A stretch of DNA of 27,617 nucleotides from JAAZGD01 sp964489555. GTDB lineage: Bacteria; Bacillota; Clostridia; Peptostreptococcales; Anaerovoracaceae. The position numbers and the translations under genes are program-made. Position 1 is the first letter of the stretch. The number at the start of each line of letters is the position of its first letter. Shown here piece by piece: positions 1 through 8,027 of this stretch. The stretch spans positions 1 through 27,617 of the forward strand of contig CAZAZF010000022.1 of the NCBI GenBank assembly GCA_964489555.1. The letters run 5' to 3'. Under the pieces are notes generated by a model that saw only the letters and a program-made list of their open reading frames with translations, had not been told where the DNA came from and searched no databases.

Positions 1-106
1 AAACGTCTAGGTTTTATTCATCTTTGGCTCCACCCCAACAATTGACACAGAGCCGTTATTTGTTTAACTTGCGCTCTTATTTCATGTTTCTGACACTAGT
101 TTGCTA
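1..106. other. Left-edge intergenic stretch
   Basis: This short stretch lies downstream of the UDP-GlcNAc 2-epimerase stop. On the minus strand a GGTGGAG sequence precedes an ATG, but that frame stops after four codons, so I do not call a gene. It probably holds the leader or promoter of the next minus-strand gene outside the window. I see no hairpin followed by a T-run that would end the wall-polymer operon here. Confidence 0.4.
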
Positions 107-1213
107 TTATGCTTCCTTTTTCAAGACTTCCCGAATCCGTTCCGCCGCCTTTCCATCTCCATAAGGATTTACCGCATGGGCCATCCTCTCGTACTCCAGA
201 GGATCCTCCAACAGTCCCTTGGCCATCTCATATATGGTTTTTTCCTCCACACCCGCCAGTTTCACCGTACCCGCCTCTACCGCCTCCGGTCTTTCCGTTT
301 CTTTGCGAACCACCAAAACCGGTTTCCCCAATGATGGAGCTTCCTCTTGCATGCCACCGGAGTCGGTAACAATAAGATAGGATCTGGCCATTAAGTTGAC
401 AAACGGTTGATAGGCCAAAGGTTGAATTAAGTGCACATTAGTCCTGCCCTTTAGAATTTCTTCGGCAGTGGCTCTTACCTTGGGATTCAGGTGAACTGGA
501 TAAACCACTTCTACATCCACATACTCCTCAGCGATTCTCCGAATGGCCCGAAATATCTGGACCATATTTTCTCCCAGATTTTCCCTGCGATGGCAAGTAA
601 CACAGACAACCCTCTTTTCTTCAAAATTCAATCCCGAAAGAACCGGTTCCGTAAATCGGTATGGCAACTTCGCCACCGTAAGCAATGCGTCAATGACCGT
701 GTTCCCCGTCACATGAATGCGTTCTGGAGAAATGTTTTCCTGTAACAGATTTTTTCGATTTCCCTCTGTAGGGGCAAAATGGTAATCGGCCAAACGACCG
801 GTTAACATTCGATTCATTTCTTCCGGGTAGGGAGAATACTTATCAAAGGTTCGCAAGCCCGCTTCCACATGACCTACAGGAATTTTCTCATAAAAAGCTG
901 CCAGGGCCGTAGCAAAGGTGGTGGTGGTGTCTCCATGGACCAGCACCACATCCGGTTTGGTCTTTCTCAACACCTCTTCCATGCCCTCCATCACATTGGC
1001 TGTAATCATGCCGATGGTCTGGTTGGGCTTCATTATGTTTAAATCAAAGTCAGGTCTCAGTTGAAAAAGGGACAGCACTTGATCCAACATCTCCCGATGT
1101 TGTGCTGTAACACACAGAAGAGATTCAATTTGGGAATCTTCTTCCAGCTTCCGAACCAAAGGAGCCATTTTAATGGCTTCCGGCCTGGTGCCAAAGACGC
1201 TCATTACTCTCAT
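107..1213 (-). CDS. wecB: UDP-N-acetylglucosamine 2-epimerase (non-hydrolysing)
   Basis: This cytoplasmic enzyme interconverts UDP-GlcNAc and UDP-ManNAc, the precursor of ManNAc-containing linkage units and wall polysaccharides. The protein has 368 residues, normal for the family. It opens with the GTRPEAIKM signature, then shows HGDTTTTFA and HVEAGLRT in the N-terminal Rossmann half, and TDSGGMQEEAPSLGKP followed by ETERPEA in the C-terminal UDP-binding half. The ATG is preceded by a GGGGGAGG ribosome site and overlaps the stop of the upstream glycosyltransferase gene as ATGA, so the two are translationally coupled. The partner gene makes the lipid-linked acceptor step, which fits a role in secondary cell wall polymer or teichoic acid-like synthesis. 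The family and reaction are clear; the final polymer is inferred. Confidence 0.96.
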   Translation of the reverse strand: MRVMSVFGTRPEAIKMAPLVRKLEEDSQIESLLCVTAQHREMLDQVLSLFQLRPDFDLNIMKPNQTIGMITANVMEGMEEVLRKTKPDVVLVHGDTTTTFATALAAFYEKIPVGHVEAGLRTFDKYSPYPEEMNRMLTGRLADYHFAPTEGNRKNLLQENISPERIHVTGNTVIDALLTVAKLPYRFTEPVLSGLNFEEKRVVCVTCHRRENLGENMVQIFRAIRRIAEEYVDVEVVYPVHLNPKVRATAEEILKGRTNVHLIQPLAYQPFVNLMARSYLIVTDSGGMQEEAPSLGKPVLVVRKETERPEAVEAGTVKLAGVEEKTIYEMAKGLLEDPLEYERMAHAVNPYGDGKAAERIREVLKKEA

Positions 1214-2364
1214 GTGAAATCCTCCCCCTTTTTTGGTGGGTCCAGTCCCTCTTCCTTCTCCTTTTCTCTCTCTTCCCGTTCCTTACGTTTTTCCAACTTC
1301 CTCACATTGACACCCTTTAATGTTGGCAAAAGAACGGTAGCATCTGTTAAGAAGATATATACCAATGTGGCGGCAATAAAAAACAACCCGATGGTTTCCA
1401 AAAACAAATCCCTGCTAAACAAAACCGCAGCAATCCCCATCACCCCGGAGATGGCATACATGGTCAACACGGTGCGCTGTTGGCCCATACCAGCCGCCAT
1501 AATTCGATGATGCAGATGCCCCTTGTCCGCTTCCATAATAGGCCGATGCCTTATGGCCCGGCGGAAAATTGCAAAGGCTGTATCAAATATGGGAAGGCCC
1601 AATACTAATACCGGTACCATCACCGCTACAACTGTAGCTCCCTTTGCCGGCTCCACCATAGACATGGTGGCCAGGGTGAAACCCAGAAAAAGAGAACCTC
1701 CGTCTCCCATAAAAATGCGAGCCGGATGGAAGTTGTATGGAAGGAATCCTATGGCACCACCCGCCAAAGCCAGCATTCCAAGAGTTCCCAAATAATACCC
1801 GTGTATGTATGCCGTATAAGCAATGCTCAGGGAGGCAATGGCAGCCACTCCCGAAGCCAGCCCGTCCAACCCATCCATCAAATTGATGGTGTTGGTAATC
1901 CCTACAATCCAAAGTATGGTAATCAACCATGAGATGGCCCCAGCTAAGAACAAATGATCCTCCCCGAATTGGGCAGCAAAGTGATTAGTCATAAATTCAA
2001 TGCGTAATCCAAAGCTGCAAACCACCAAAGCGGCTAGAATTTGGCCCAAAAGTTTTCCTTTCGCAGGAAGCCCTCTGAGATCATCGCAAACCCCCAGAAG
2101 GTACATCATCAGGCCTCCCAACATGACACCGATTACCCGCGGATCAAAAGACAAAAAAATCCCCAAAGCCAGATTAACGCCAACAAAAATAGCCAGCCCG
2201 CCAAAGCGAGGCATTGGATTTTCGTGCATTCGCCGCTCGTCCCTGGGAATGTCGATGGCACCGATCTTCGGTGCCACCCATATGCAGAAGGGGGCCAAAG
2301 CCATGGTTCCAACAAGAGCCACCCCAAAAGTCCCCAATAGTATTAATACGCCCGGATAATCCAT
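1210..2364 (-). CDS. tagO: WecA/TagO-type polyprenyl-phosphate sugar-1-phosphate transferase
   Basis: This is an integral membrane glycosyltransferase of the MraY/WecA family. It moves a HexNAc-1-phosphate, probably GlcNAc-1-P, from the UDP-sugar to undecaprenyl phosphate, the first step of wall polymer assembly. The 384 residues carry about ten hydrophobic segments and the family signatures: PRFGGLA near residue 53, the acidic LLGVCDDLRGL, NTINLMDGLDGLASG, NFHPARIFMGDGGSLFLGF, and the His motif HLHHRIM. The last 30 residues are a highly charged Lys/Glu tail that is probably cytoplasmic. The ATG lies just after the dCMP deaminase stop, and the gene overlaps wecB by ATGA. The strong match to the WecA/TagO branch plus wecB next door argues against MraY; the exact sugar is inferred. 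Confidence 0.93.
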   Translation of the reverse strand: MDYPGVLILLGTFGVALVGTMALAPFCIWVAPKIGAIDIPRDERRMHENPMPRFGGLAIFVGVNLALGIFLSFDPRVIGVMLGGLMMYLLGVCDDLRGLPAKGKLLGQILAALVVCSFGLRIEFMTNHFAAQFGEDHLFLAGAISWLITILWIVGITNTINLMDGLDGLASGVAAIASLSIAYTAYIHGYYLGTLGMLALAGGAIGFLPYNFHPARIFMGDGGSLFLGFTLATMSMVEPAKGATVVAVMVPVLVLGLPIFDTAFAIFRRAIRHRPIMEADKGHLHHRIMAAGMGQQRTVLTMYAISGVMGIAAVLFSRDLFLETIGLFFIAATLVYIFLTDATVLLPTLKGVNVRKLEKRKEREEREKEKEEGLDPPKKGEDFT

Positions 2365-2366
2365 GG

Positions 2367-2822
2367 TTATTCAAACTCTCCCAATGATACAATCTTCAAA
2401 CCGGCTTCCGCCAAAATATCCACTGCCAATTGGTCCGGATACCCCTCTTTGACCACAATTCTCCTTATGCCCGCATTGATAATCATCTTAGCACAAATCA
2501 CACAAGGCTGGTGGGTAACATAAATAGTGCCTCCTTCTACAGATTGCCCCAAAGTGGCCGATTGAATGATGGCATTCTGCTCCGCATGGAGGCCCATACA
2601 CAGCTCATGTCGCTCACCGGAAGGCACATTCAACTTTTCCCGAAGACAGCCTCCCCGTTCGCCGCAGTGGAGAATATCCCTGGGAGCTCCATTGTATCCA
2701 GTGGCTACTACATGTCGATCCTGAACGATGACCGCCCCAACATGCCTCCGCAAACAAGTCGAACGGGTTGCAGCCAACTCTGCCATCTGCATGAAATATT
2801 CGTCCCAACTTGGTCTTTCCAT
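2367..2822 (-). CDS. comEB: dCMP deaminase (ComEB-type)
   Basis: This zinc-dependent deaminase converts dCMP to dUMP, feeding thymidylate synthesis. The 151 residues contain the deaminase core: HAEQNAI supplies the zinc-binding His and catalytic Glu, and PCVICAKM supplies the two zinc cysteines. The extra segment around ILHCGERGGCLREK is typical of dCMP deaminases rather than cytidine deaminases or tRNA adenosine deaminases. The start ATG has GGGGGAT and GGAG just upstream. It sits 42 bases after truA and directly before the tagO-like gene on the same strand. It is homologous to B. subtilis ComEB, but no competence genes are visible here, so I infer only the nucleotide role. Confidence 0.94.
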   Translation of the reverse strand: MERPSWDEYFMQMAELAATRSTCLRRHVGAVIVQDRHVVATGYNGAPRDILHCGERGGCLREKLNVPSGERHELCMGLHAEQNAIIQSATLGQSVEGGTIYVTHQPCVICAKMIINAGIRRIVVKEGYPDQLAVDILAEAGLKIVSLGEFE

Positions 2823-2864
2823 ACTCCAATCCCCCTATCACTTTGTGGTAAAACATCAGATTGA

Positions 2865-3635
2865 TTATAGCACATCAAAATAAACCTTCGCAAGGTAAAG
2901 GCCTTGGGCAGGAGCAGTATGCCCTGCCCCTTGACGATCTCTGGCTTCCAGGATTTGCTTCACCTCTTCCACCGATCGTTTTCCCCAACCGACTTCCACC
3001 AAGGTGCCCACCAAAATGCGGACCATGTGGTATAAGAACCCATCCCCGGTCACATGAATAGACCACCCATCTTCTATGGGATGAAGAGAGATTTTGTGAA
3101 TGGTACGGACGGTGGACTCTTTTTCCTCTCCTCCTGCCGCCTGAAAGCTTCGAAAGTCATGAGTGCCCTCCAGGATACCCCCCGCCTCCACCATCCGATC
3201 CACAGAAAAAGGTTTGGTCACCTGATATGCGTAATTTCGAGAAAACACATCCACCTCTTCCCGGTTTCGAATCTTATATACATACGTTTTCCCCCTTGCC
3301 TGGTACCTGGCGTGGAAATCCAAAGGGACTTCTTCTACTTCTTTAACCCAGATGTCTCCCGGCACCAGAGCTTTTCCACCGGTTCCCAATAGATCGTTTA
3401 GGGCTCCTTTAATTCGGTCCACCGGAATCCCGAAATCTCCGGAAAAACTGGCACACTGCCCCCAGGCATGAACACCTGCATCCGTTCGACTGGTACCATG
3501 GATCACCATGGGTTTCTTGCAAAGATAGCTTACAGCTTTTTCAATTTCACCCTGCACCGTCCTTTTTTCCGGCTGCTTCTGCCAACCGGAGAACCGGGAA
3601 CCATCATATGCAATTTTCATCAATACATTCTTCAT
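2865..3635 (-). CDS. truA: tRNA pseudouridine(38-40) synthase TruA
   Basis: TruA isomerises uridines 38-40 in the anticodon arm of many tRNAs. The protein (256 residues) starts with KIAYDGSRFSGWQ, the usual N-terminal strand of the family. The catalytic aspartate lies in the RTDAGVHAWGQ motif, and the conserved C-terminal half includes DFRSFQAAG and GDGFLYHMVRILVGTLVEVG. I chose ATG 3635: GGAG lies five bases upstream. The in-frame GTG at 3641 overlaps that ribosome site. The gene follows the prepilin peptidase gene by about 20 bases and probably shares its transcript. Assignment is secure. Confidence 0.96.
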   Translation of the reverse strand: MKNVLMKIAYDGSRFSGWQKQPEKRTVQGEIEKAVSYLCKKPMVIHGTSRTDAGVHAWGQCASFSGDFGIPVDRIKGALNDLLGTGGKALVPGDIWVKEVEEVPLDFHARYQARGKTYVYKIRNREEVDVFSRNYAYQVTKPFSVDRMVEAGGILEGTHDFRSFQAAGGEEKESTVRTIHKISLHPIEDGWSIHVTGDGFLYHMVRILVGTLVEVGWGKRSVEEVKQILEARDRQGAGHTAPAQGLYLAKVYFDVL

Positions 3636-3656
3636 GTCCACTCCAATAATACAGCC

Positions 3657-4409
3657 CTAAAGGGCGACGAACATCCACTGGCTTATATCAAAAACCATAC
3701 ACAAATAGGTGGATGCTACAATATAGGGACCCAGAGGAGCTGTGTCCTTCCACTTCAATGTGCCCCTCACCAGTCCGGCAGAAAACCCCACCCCGGCTAA
3801 AATAGCCGTACACATCATGACCGCGGCCGTGTCCTTGAAGCCCACTAACAATCCGATGGCCACCAGTAGTTTTACATCCCCCATTCCCAGAGAGGGTTTG
3901 CCGGAAATGCGTTTAAACAAGAGAGCGATTAGTAAAAAAATGCCTCCTCCTAAAAGGGCTCCATACAAGGGATCCAAAAAAGAATCCTTGTATGGTGCAA
4001 ATGCAATGGCAGTAATGGCCAACAGCACCACCAACTGATCCGGAATGATGCCATACTTTCCATCCGCCAATCCAATGAGAAGAAGCAACCAAAAACAAAT
4101 GAGATAGGCAATGAGCAAGGCCACCTTTCCCCAAGGAGGCAGCTGAGATTGCCAAAGAATTTCCGCCATCCAGATGCCGCTGGCCACGAAAAACATGGAA
4201 AACACCAGTTTCCATGGTGTGCTTTCAATTCTCTGCCTAGTAGGCCTGAGAATCTCCTCCAAGGGCTCCTTTCCATGGTCCGTCAACCATCGTCCCGGCA
4301 GTTTATTGAATAAAAAAACCGCACCATTTCCCCCCAACCAACCCAGAAAGATGGCCAGGAGAAACAGGAGGTATCTCAGGATTTCTTCTCGAATAATTTG
4401 TTCCAGCAT
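3657..4409 (-). CDS. A24-family prepilin peptidase-like protein, zinc loop missing
   Basis: This is a polytopic membrane aspartyl protease of the type IV prepilin peptidase family, which cleaves class III signal peptides of pilins or competence pseudopilins. The two catalytic aspartates are visible: D116 in LADGKYGIIPDQL and D178 in GMGDVKL. The N-terminal GGN..FLFNKLPGRWL resembles the start of the methyltransferase half of PilD. The Cys-rich zinc loop that normally follows is absent, replaced by a short Lys/Glu/Arg linker. The protein (250 residues) therefore looks protease-only. I chose ATG 4409, six codons inside the longer TTG frame, because GGAGAAGG lies four bases upstream. No pilin genes are in the window, so its substrate is unknown. 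Confidence 0.85.
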   Translation of the reverse strand: MLEQIIREEILRYLLFLLAIFLGWLGGNGAVFLFNKLPGRWLTDHGKEPLEEILRPTRQRIESTPWKLVFSMFFVASGIWMAEILWQSQLPPWGKVALLIAYLICFWLLLLIGLADGKYGIIPDQLVVLLAITAIAFAPYKDSFLDPLYGALLGGGIFLLIALLFKRISGKPSLGMGDVKLLVAIGLLVGFKDTAAVMMCTAILAGVGFSAGLVRGTLKWKDTAPLGPYIVASTYLCMVFDISQWMFVAL

Positions 4410-4428
4410 AAATCCTTCTCCAATCAAA

Positions 4429-4456
4429 CCGCCCTTGCCAATTGCAACAAGGGCGG
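4429..4456 (-). terminator. Stem-loop between glnS and the prepilin peptidase gene
   Basis: Nine-base arms CCGCCCTTG (4429-4437) and CAAGGGCGG (4448-4456) pair perfectly around a ten-base loop. It lies just after the glnS stop and ends 20 bases before the next start codon. The tract after it on the minus strand is only TTTGATT, so it may be a leaky terminator or a processing hairpin rather than a full stop. Confidence 0.6.
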
Positions 4457-4466
4457 CCTTCTCTTT

Positions 4467-6092
4467 CTATTTCCAGGAGCTTTTCAAACCCACGATGGAA
4501 TTAAATACTCTCTCCTTTTCCTTCCCTGACTTTACATCCTCGATGTAATATCCATGTCGGAAAAATTGATATCGCTCTCCCGGCCGGGAAGCAGAAAGGC
4601 TTGGTTCGCCATATCCCTTCACCTTCTTCAAAGAATGAGGGTTCAATGCCATTTCCTCTTTTTCATTTTCTACCATCAAATAGTCGTATTCCCGTAAAAG
4701 GACAGGCACCGCCGTAGTGGCCTCCACCCAATGAATGGTTCCCTTTACCTTCCGCCCCTCAAATCCACTTCCACTCTTTGTCTCCGGATCATAGGTGCAC
4801 CGTAGCTCCTGTACCTTCCCATCTTCATCCTTTACTACCTCTTGTAAAGTGATGAAATAGGCGCCCTTCAACCGAACTTCGTTCCCCGGAAAAAGTCGAA
4901 AATATTTCTTCTCCGGCACCTCTTGAAAATCAGCACCATCCACCCACAACTCTCGAGAAAAGGGAATCTTTCGAAAGCCCATTTCAGGCACTTCCTTATT
5001 GTTCTCCACTTCCACCTCTTCTACCACGCCTTCCGGGTAGTTGGTGAGAACTACCTTGATGGGGTTAAAAACCACATTGCGGCTAGGAACCGCCGCTTTT
5101 AAATCCTCTCTCAGACAATGCTCCAGTAAGCCTACATCCACCGTGCTGTTGGCCTTGGACACTCCAATGCGATCACAAAAATCCCGAATAGCTTCCGGCG
5201 TATATCCTCGCCTTCGCAACCCTGCAATCGTTGGCATTCTTGGATCATCCCAACTTTCTACATCCCCCTTATCCACCAAAGCTTTCAGATATCGCTTGCT
5301 CATTACCGTGTTGGTCAGGTTCAGTCGGGCAAATTCAATTTGTTGAGGCGGCGTGGGCCACCATCCGATTTCCCGAAGAACCCAGTCATACAAGGGCCGG
5401 TGATCTTCAAATTCTAAGGTGCAAATGGAGTGGGTAATTCCCTCAATGGCATCCTCGATGGGATGGGCGTAGTCATACATCGGGTAAATGCACCACCGAT
5501 CTCCGGTGTTGTGATGGGTAGCATGAGCAATCCGATAGATAATAGGGTCTCTCATATTAATATTAGGAGAAGCCATGTCAATTTTTGCCCGAAGCACCAA
5601 GGCCCCGTCTTCATATTTTCCTTCCCGCATTTCTTCAAATAGTCGCAAATTTTCGTCCACCGGACGGTTTCGATAGGGACTTTCCTTCCCCGGTTCTTTC
5701 AGGGTCCCTCTATACTCTCTCATTTCTTCCGGGGTGAGTTGGCAAACATAGGCCTTCTCTTTTTTTATAAGCTCTACAGCTCCTTCGTACATGGTCTCAA
5801 AATAGTCGGAAGCCCATAGCCGTTTCTCCCACTGAAACCCCAGCCAACGAACATCCTCTTCGATGGCATTGATGTATTCTACATCCTCCTTCACCGGATT
5901 GGTATCATCATACCTCAAATTACAAGTCCCGCCGTATTTGATGGCGGTGCCAAAATTGAGACAAATGGACTTAGCGTGGCCGATGTGCAAATATCCGTTG
6001 GGCTCCGGGGGAAAGCGCGTCACCACCTTTCCACCGTACTTGCCGGTTTCGTTGTCTTTATCGATGATTCCATGAATAAAATTGTCTGCCAT
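4467..6092 (-). CDS. glnS: Glutaminyl-tRNA synthetase
   Basis: This cytoplasmic class I synthetase charges tRNA-Gln with glutamine, using ATP. The 541-residue protein shows the class I signature PEPNGYLHIGHAKS near residue 25 and the KMSKS-type motif as VMSKRYL. The C-terminal half is the two-beta-barrel anticodon-binding region, beginning about residue 325 and including TVDVGLLEHCLREDL at the junction. Length is close to E. coli GlnRS and there is no appended YqeY domain. I chose ATG 6092: the longer frame starts at a TTG (6104) inside the GGAGGAAGAA ribosome site. It is GlnRS rather than GluRS by the overall sequence and the two-barrel C-terminus. Its own -10 and a palindrome lie upstream, and a hairpin lies downstream. 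Confidence 0.96.
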   Translation of the reverse strand: MADNFIHGIIDKDNETGKYGGKVVTRFPPEPNGYLHIGHAKSICLNFGTAIKYGGTCNLRYDDTNPVKEDVEYINAIEEDVRWLGFQWEKRLWASDYFETMYEGAVELIKKEKAYVCQLTPEEMREYRGTLKEPGKESPYRNRPVDENLRLFEEMREGKYEDGALVLRAKIDMASPNINMRDPIIYRIAHATHHNTGDRWCIYPMYDYAHPIEDAIEGITHSICTLEFEDHRPLYDWVLREIGWWPTPPQQIEFARLNLTNTVMSKRYLKALVDKGDVESWDDPRMPTIAGLRRRGYTPEAIRDFCDRIGVSKANSTVDVGLLEHCLREDLKAAVPSRNVVFNPIKVVLTNYPEGVVEEVEVENNKEVPEMGFRKIPFSRELWVDGADFQEVPEKKYFRLFPGNEVRLKGAYFITLQEVVKDEDGKVQELRCTYDPETKSGSGFEGRKVKGTIHWVEATTAVPVLLREYDYLMVENEKEEMALNPHSLKKVKGYGEPSLSASRPGERYQFFRHGYYIEDVKSGKEKERVFNSIVGLKSSWK

Positions 6093-6124
6093 TTCTTCCT
6101 CCAAAGGCGGATTGCTCCAAAATT

Positions 6125-6137
6125 CCTGTAGTACAGG
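6125..6137. promoter_or_regulatory. Palindrome in the glnS leader region
   Basis: CCTGTA-G-TACAGG is a perfect six-base inverted repeat with a one-base centre. It lies at about the expected transcription start of glnS, just downstream of the -10 box, where a repressor could act. It matches no operator I can name. Confidence 0.3.
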
Positions 6138-6145
6138 TCTTTTGT

Positions 6146-6151
6146 ATTATA
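6146..6151 (-). promoter_or_regulatory. -10 box of the glnS promoter
   Basis: A consensus TATAAT reads on the minus strand 54 bases before the glnS ATG. No good -35 hexamer is found at 16-18 bases, so this is only a probable promoter. It sits between the divergently transcribed glnS and the C39 lipoprotein gene. Confidence 0.5.
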
Positions 6152-6212
6152 TCATATTTCCGGAAGAATCCCATCCTCTTTTCCTTGGAATCAACCCGAA
6201 ACCCGGGGATTG

Positions 6213-6241
6213 TTGCCGAAAAAACCACGCGGGTGTACAAT
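6213..6241 (+). promoter_or_regulatory. Sigma-A-type promoter of the C39 lipoprotein gene
   Basis: TTGCCG (6213-6218) and TACAAT (6236-6241) are separated by 17 bases. The transcript would start near 6248, giving a leader of about 40 bases with the ribosome site AAGGAGG at 6273-6279, seven bases before the ATG. Confidence 0.7.
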
Positions 6242-6286
6242 AGAGACAATTCAGTATTTGTTTGAGGTAAATAAGGAGGAACAACA

Positions 6287-7099
6287 ATGAAACAAAGGAA
6301 AGTTTTCGCTATTTTTCTGTCCTTCCTCATGGTCTTGGCTTTCGCTGCCTGTAGCCAGGCTCCTGCATCCGGACCGGAAGGAGAAGGGGACCCGGTTCCC
6401 TTTGAAAAGCATACCATTCCCTATCCCGAGGATTTGGACATCTATGCTTCCGGTGCATCCAGCTACGACAGCTATGGAGACCACTTTGGATCCCCTTACT
6501 ATCGCCACTTGGATGTGTACAACATGACGCCAACGGACACCCTGTCCATCCTTCCCAATTTCAAGACCTACCAACAAAGCACCGAATACTCCTGCGGTGC
6601 CGCATCGGCCCTGATGGTACTATATCACTACGGCATCACGGACTACGATGAAATGACCATTTGCCAACTGGGGAGTGTCAGCCAGGAAATAGGCGTAGGG
6701 GTCTCTGGAATATCTCAGTTCTTTGAGGGAATCGGGTGGAATGTAGAAACCAACCGGGACGGCACTGTAGAATTGGATCCTTATTTGGATTTGGCGGATC
6801 CCAACAATTTCACCACATGGGTACGAACACATCTGGATGAAGGAACTCCTATTATGATTGATTGGCTGGATTGGGCCGGTCATTGGCAGGTTATCATCGC
6901 CTACGACACCATGGGCACCGACGACAACTTTGGTGACGATGTGCTCATCGTAGCCGATCCTTATGATACCAGCGACCATTATCAAGACGGTTATTTTATT
7001 GTTCCGGCAGAACGTTTCTTCTGGATGTGGAGGGAAGGCATTCATGAAGGAGCCGACCCGGAATACTTCCCCTGGGTCATTGCAACCCCCGGAGAATAA
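6287..7099 (+). CDS. Lipoprotein with C39-like cysteine protease domain
   Basis: This is a predicted surface lipoprotein of 270 residues. A Lys/Arg start, a hydrophobic segment at residues 6-20 and a lipobox-like LAFAAC with lipidated Cys22 indicate export and anchoring. A Gly/Pro/Glu-rich linker follows. From about residue 90 the sequence matches the C39/papain-like fold: Cys103 in EYSCGAASALM, His199 in AGHWQVIIAYD, and Asp224 in IVADPYD form the expected triad. The ribosome site AAGGAGG is ideal. It is a single-gene unit on the plus strand, with its own promoter and terminator. Proteins of this fold include bacteriocin-leader peptidases, but there is no ABC transporter or precursor peptide here. 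The substrate is unknown; a cell-surface peptidase or amidase is my inference. Confidence 0.85.
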   Translation: MKQRKVFAIFLSFLMVLAFAACSQAPASGPEGEGDPVPFEKHTIPYPEDLDIYASGASSYDSYGDHFGSPYYRHLDVYNMTPTDTLSILPNFKTYQQSTEYSCGAASALMVLYHYGITDYDEMTICQLGSVSQEIGVGVSGISQFFEGIGWNVETNRDGTVELDPYLDLADPNNFTTWVRTHLDEGTPIMIDWLDWAGHWQVIIAYDTMGTDDNFGDDVLIVADPYDTSDHYQDGYFIVPAERFFWMWREGIHEGADPEYFPWVIATPGE

Positions 7100-7124
7100 A
7101 GAAGGGCCTGGTCTAATTTAGAAT

Positions 7125-7163
7125 GTCCAATAAAAACCCGGTCACCCGGGTTTTTTGTTGGAC
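7125..7163. terminator. Bidirectional terminator between convergent genes
   Basis: The inner stem AAAAACCCG (7132-7140) pairs with CGGGTTTTT (7147-7155) around a six-base loop. An outer GTCCAA/TTGGAC (7125-7130 and 7158-7163) extends it. The A-run on one side and the T-run on the other allow it to end both the lipoprotein transcript and the facing minus-strand transcript. Confidence 0.88.
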
Positions 7164-7167
7164 TCCA

Positions 7168-8022
7168 TCAAGGCTTCCTGCTCTCACAAGGAACCCCGGC
7201 CTGACACAGTCCACAACCAATAATATAATCTTTTGAATCCAAATCCGAGGGCCAGTAATGGAGGGCAAAATAGTCCTCGTACTCTCCGCAAACATCTTTG
7301 TCATGGCCTTCTTTTGATATGGCTTTGGCAGGGCAGCGGTTTATGCAAGCCATGCAACTTCCGTCCTGATAGTACAAGCACCATGCCGTAGGATTGTCGT
7401 AAGGTCTTTCCCATATTTCCAAAGCTGCATCGACAATGAGGGATGTAATGCGATGGGCCTTTCCCTTTTCGGTAATCAACCCTTCAGACAAGCCGAAAGT
7501 ACCCAGCCCCGCCAGGTAGGCACTATGGCGATGAGACCAGTTGGAAGCCCATCCTACGTTGGGATCACGAAAGGCTTGAAACGAAGAAATTAAATCGATA
7601 GACACCGCCGGAATTCCTTGCTTCTCCAATTCCCCCACCAATTTCCCGCTGAATTCTTCCATCAATGGCTCCCACTCACCCCGGCTAACCAACCATTCTC
7701 TGGAAGGGCATATGGTTTCTTGACTTTGGGTATCTTTTGTTCTTTCCATTTGAGGAAACACCATGGAAACCACCCGAAGATTCGTCGGTTCCTCTCGGGG
7801 ATATTTCATCTGAAACACTTCCAGCGGACTCCAATGAAAAGGTCCAATGTGCTCCTTAAGAAATTCATAATATGGGTCTTCCCCATGGGCAATGCCAACT
7901 AAAGGAGCCTCCCACATGGGGTCTTCTTTTCGACCCAATGTACCGTAATGATTTTTCTCCAGGCCATCATAAACCTTCCTGATCAATGCCGCCATCGTTT
8001 CCCTACTCATGTTTCCCTTCAT
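7168..8022 (-). CDS. QueG-like 4Fe-4S cluster protein
   Basis: This predicted cytoplasmic iron-sulfur protein has up to 284 residues. The middle holds WSHRHSAYLAGLGTFGLSEG, a segment shared with the epoxyqueuosine reductase/reductive dehalogenase group. The C-terminus holds CMACINRCP, a later Cys near DVCGEY, and GCGLCQAGVPC, together giving enough cysteines for two 4Fe-4S clusters. It is shorter and different in the N-terminal part from true QueG, so I do not call queuosine synthesis. The start is uncertain: ATG 8022 has AAGGAG only one base upstream, while ATG 8010 has GAAGGG four bases upstream and may be the real one. It follows fumC directly and may be a redox partner or a stray member of the operon. 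Confidence 0.75.
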   Translation of the reverse strand: MKGNMSRETMAALIRKVYDGLEKNHYGTLGRKEDPMWEAPLVGIAHGEDPYYEFLKEHIGPFHWSPLEVFQMKYPREEPTNLRVVSMVFPQMERTKDTQSQETICPSREWLVSRGEWEPLMEEFSGKLVGELEKQGIPAVSIDLISSFQAFRDPNVGWASNWSHRHSAYLAGLGTFGLSEGLITEKGKAHRITSLIVDAALEIWERPYDNPTAWCLYYQDGSCMACINRCPAKAISKEGHDKDVCGEYEDYFALHYWPSDLDSKDYIIGCGLCQAGVPCESRKP

Positions 8023-8027
8023 TCTCC

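Noticed and set aside
3654..3665. GCCCTAAAGGGC palindrome at the end of the prepilin peptidase gene
   Set aside because: Five-base arms with a two-base loop and no T-run; too short to be a terminator or operator without support.
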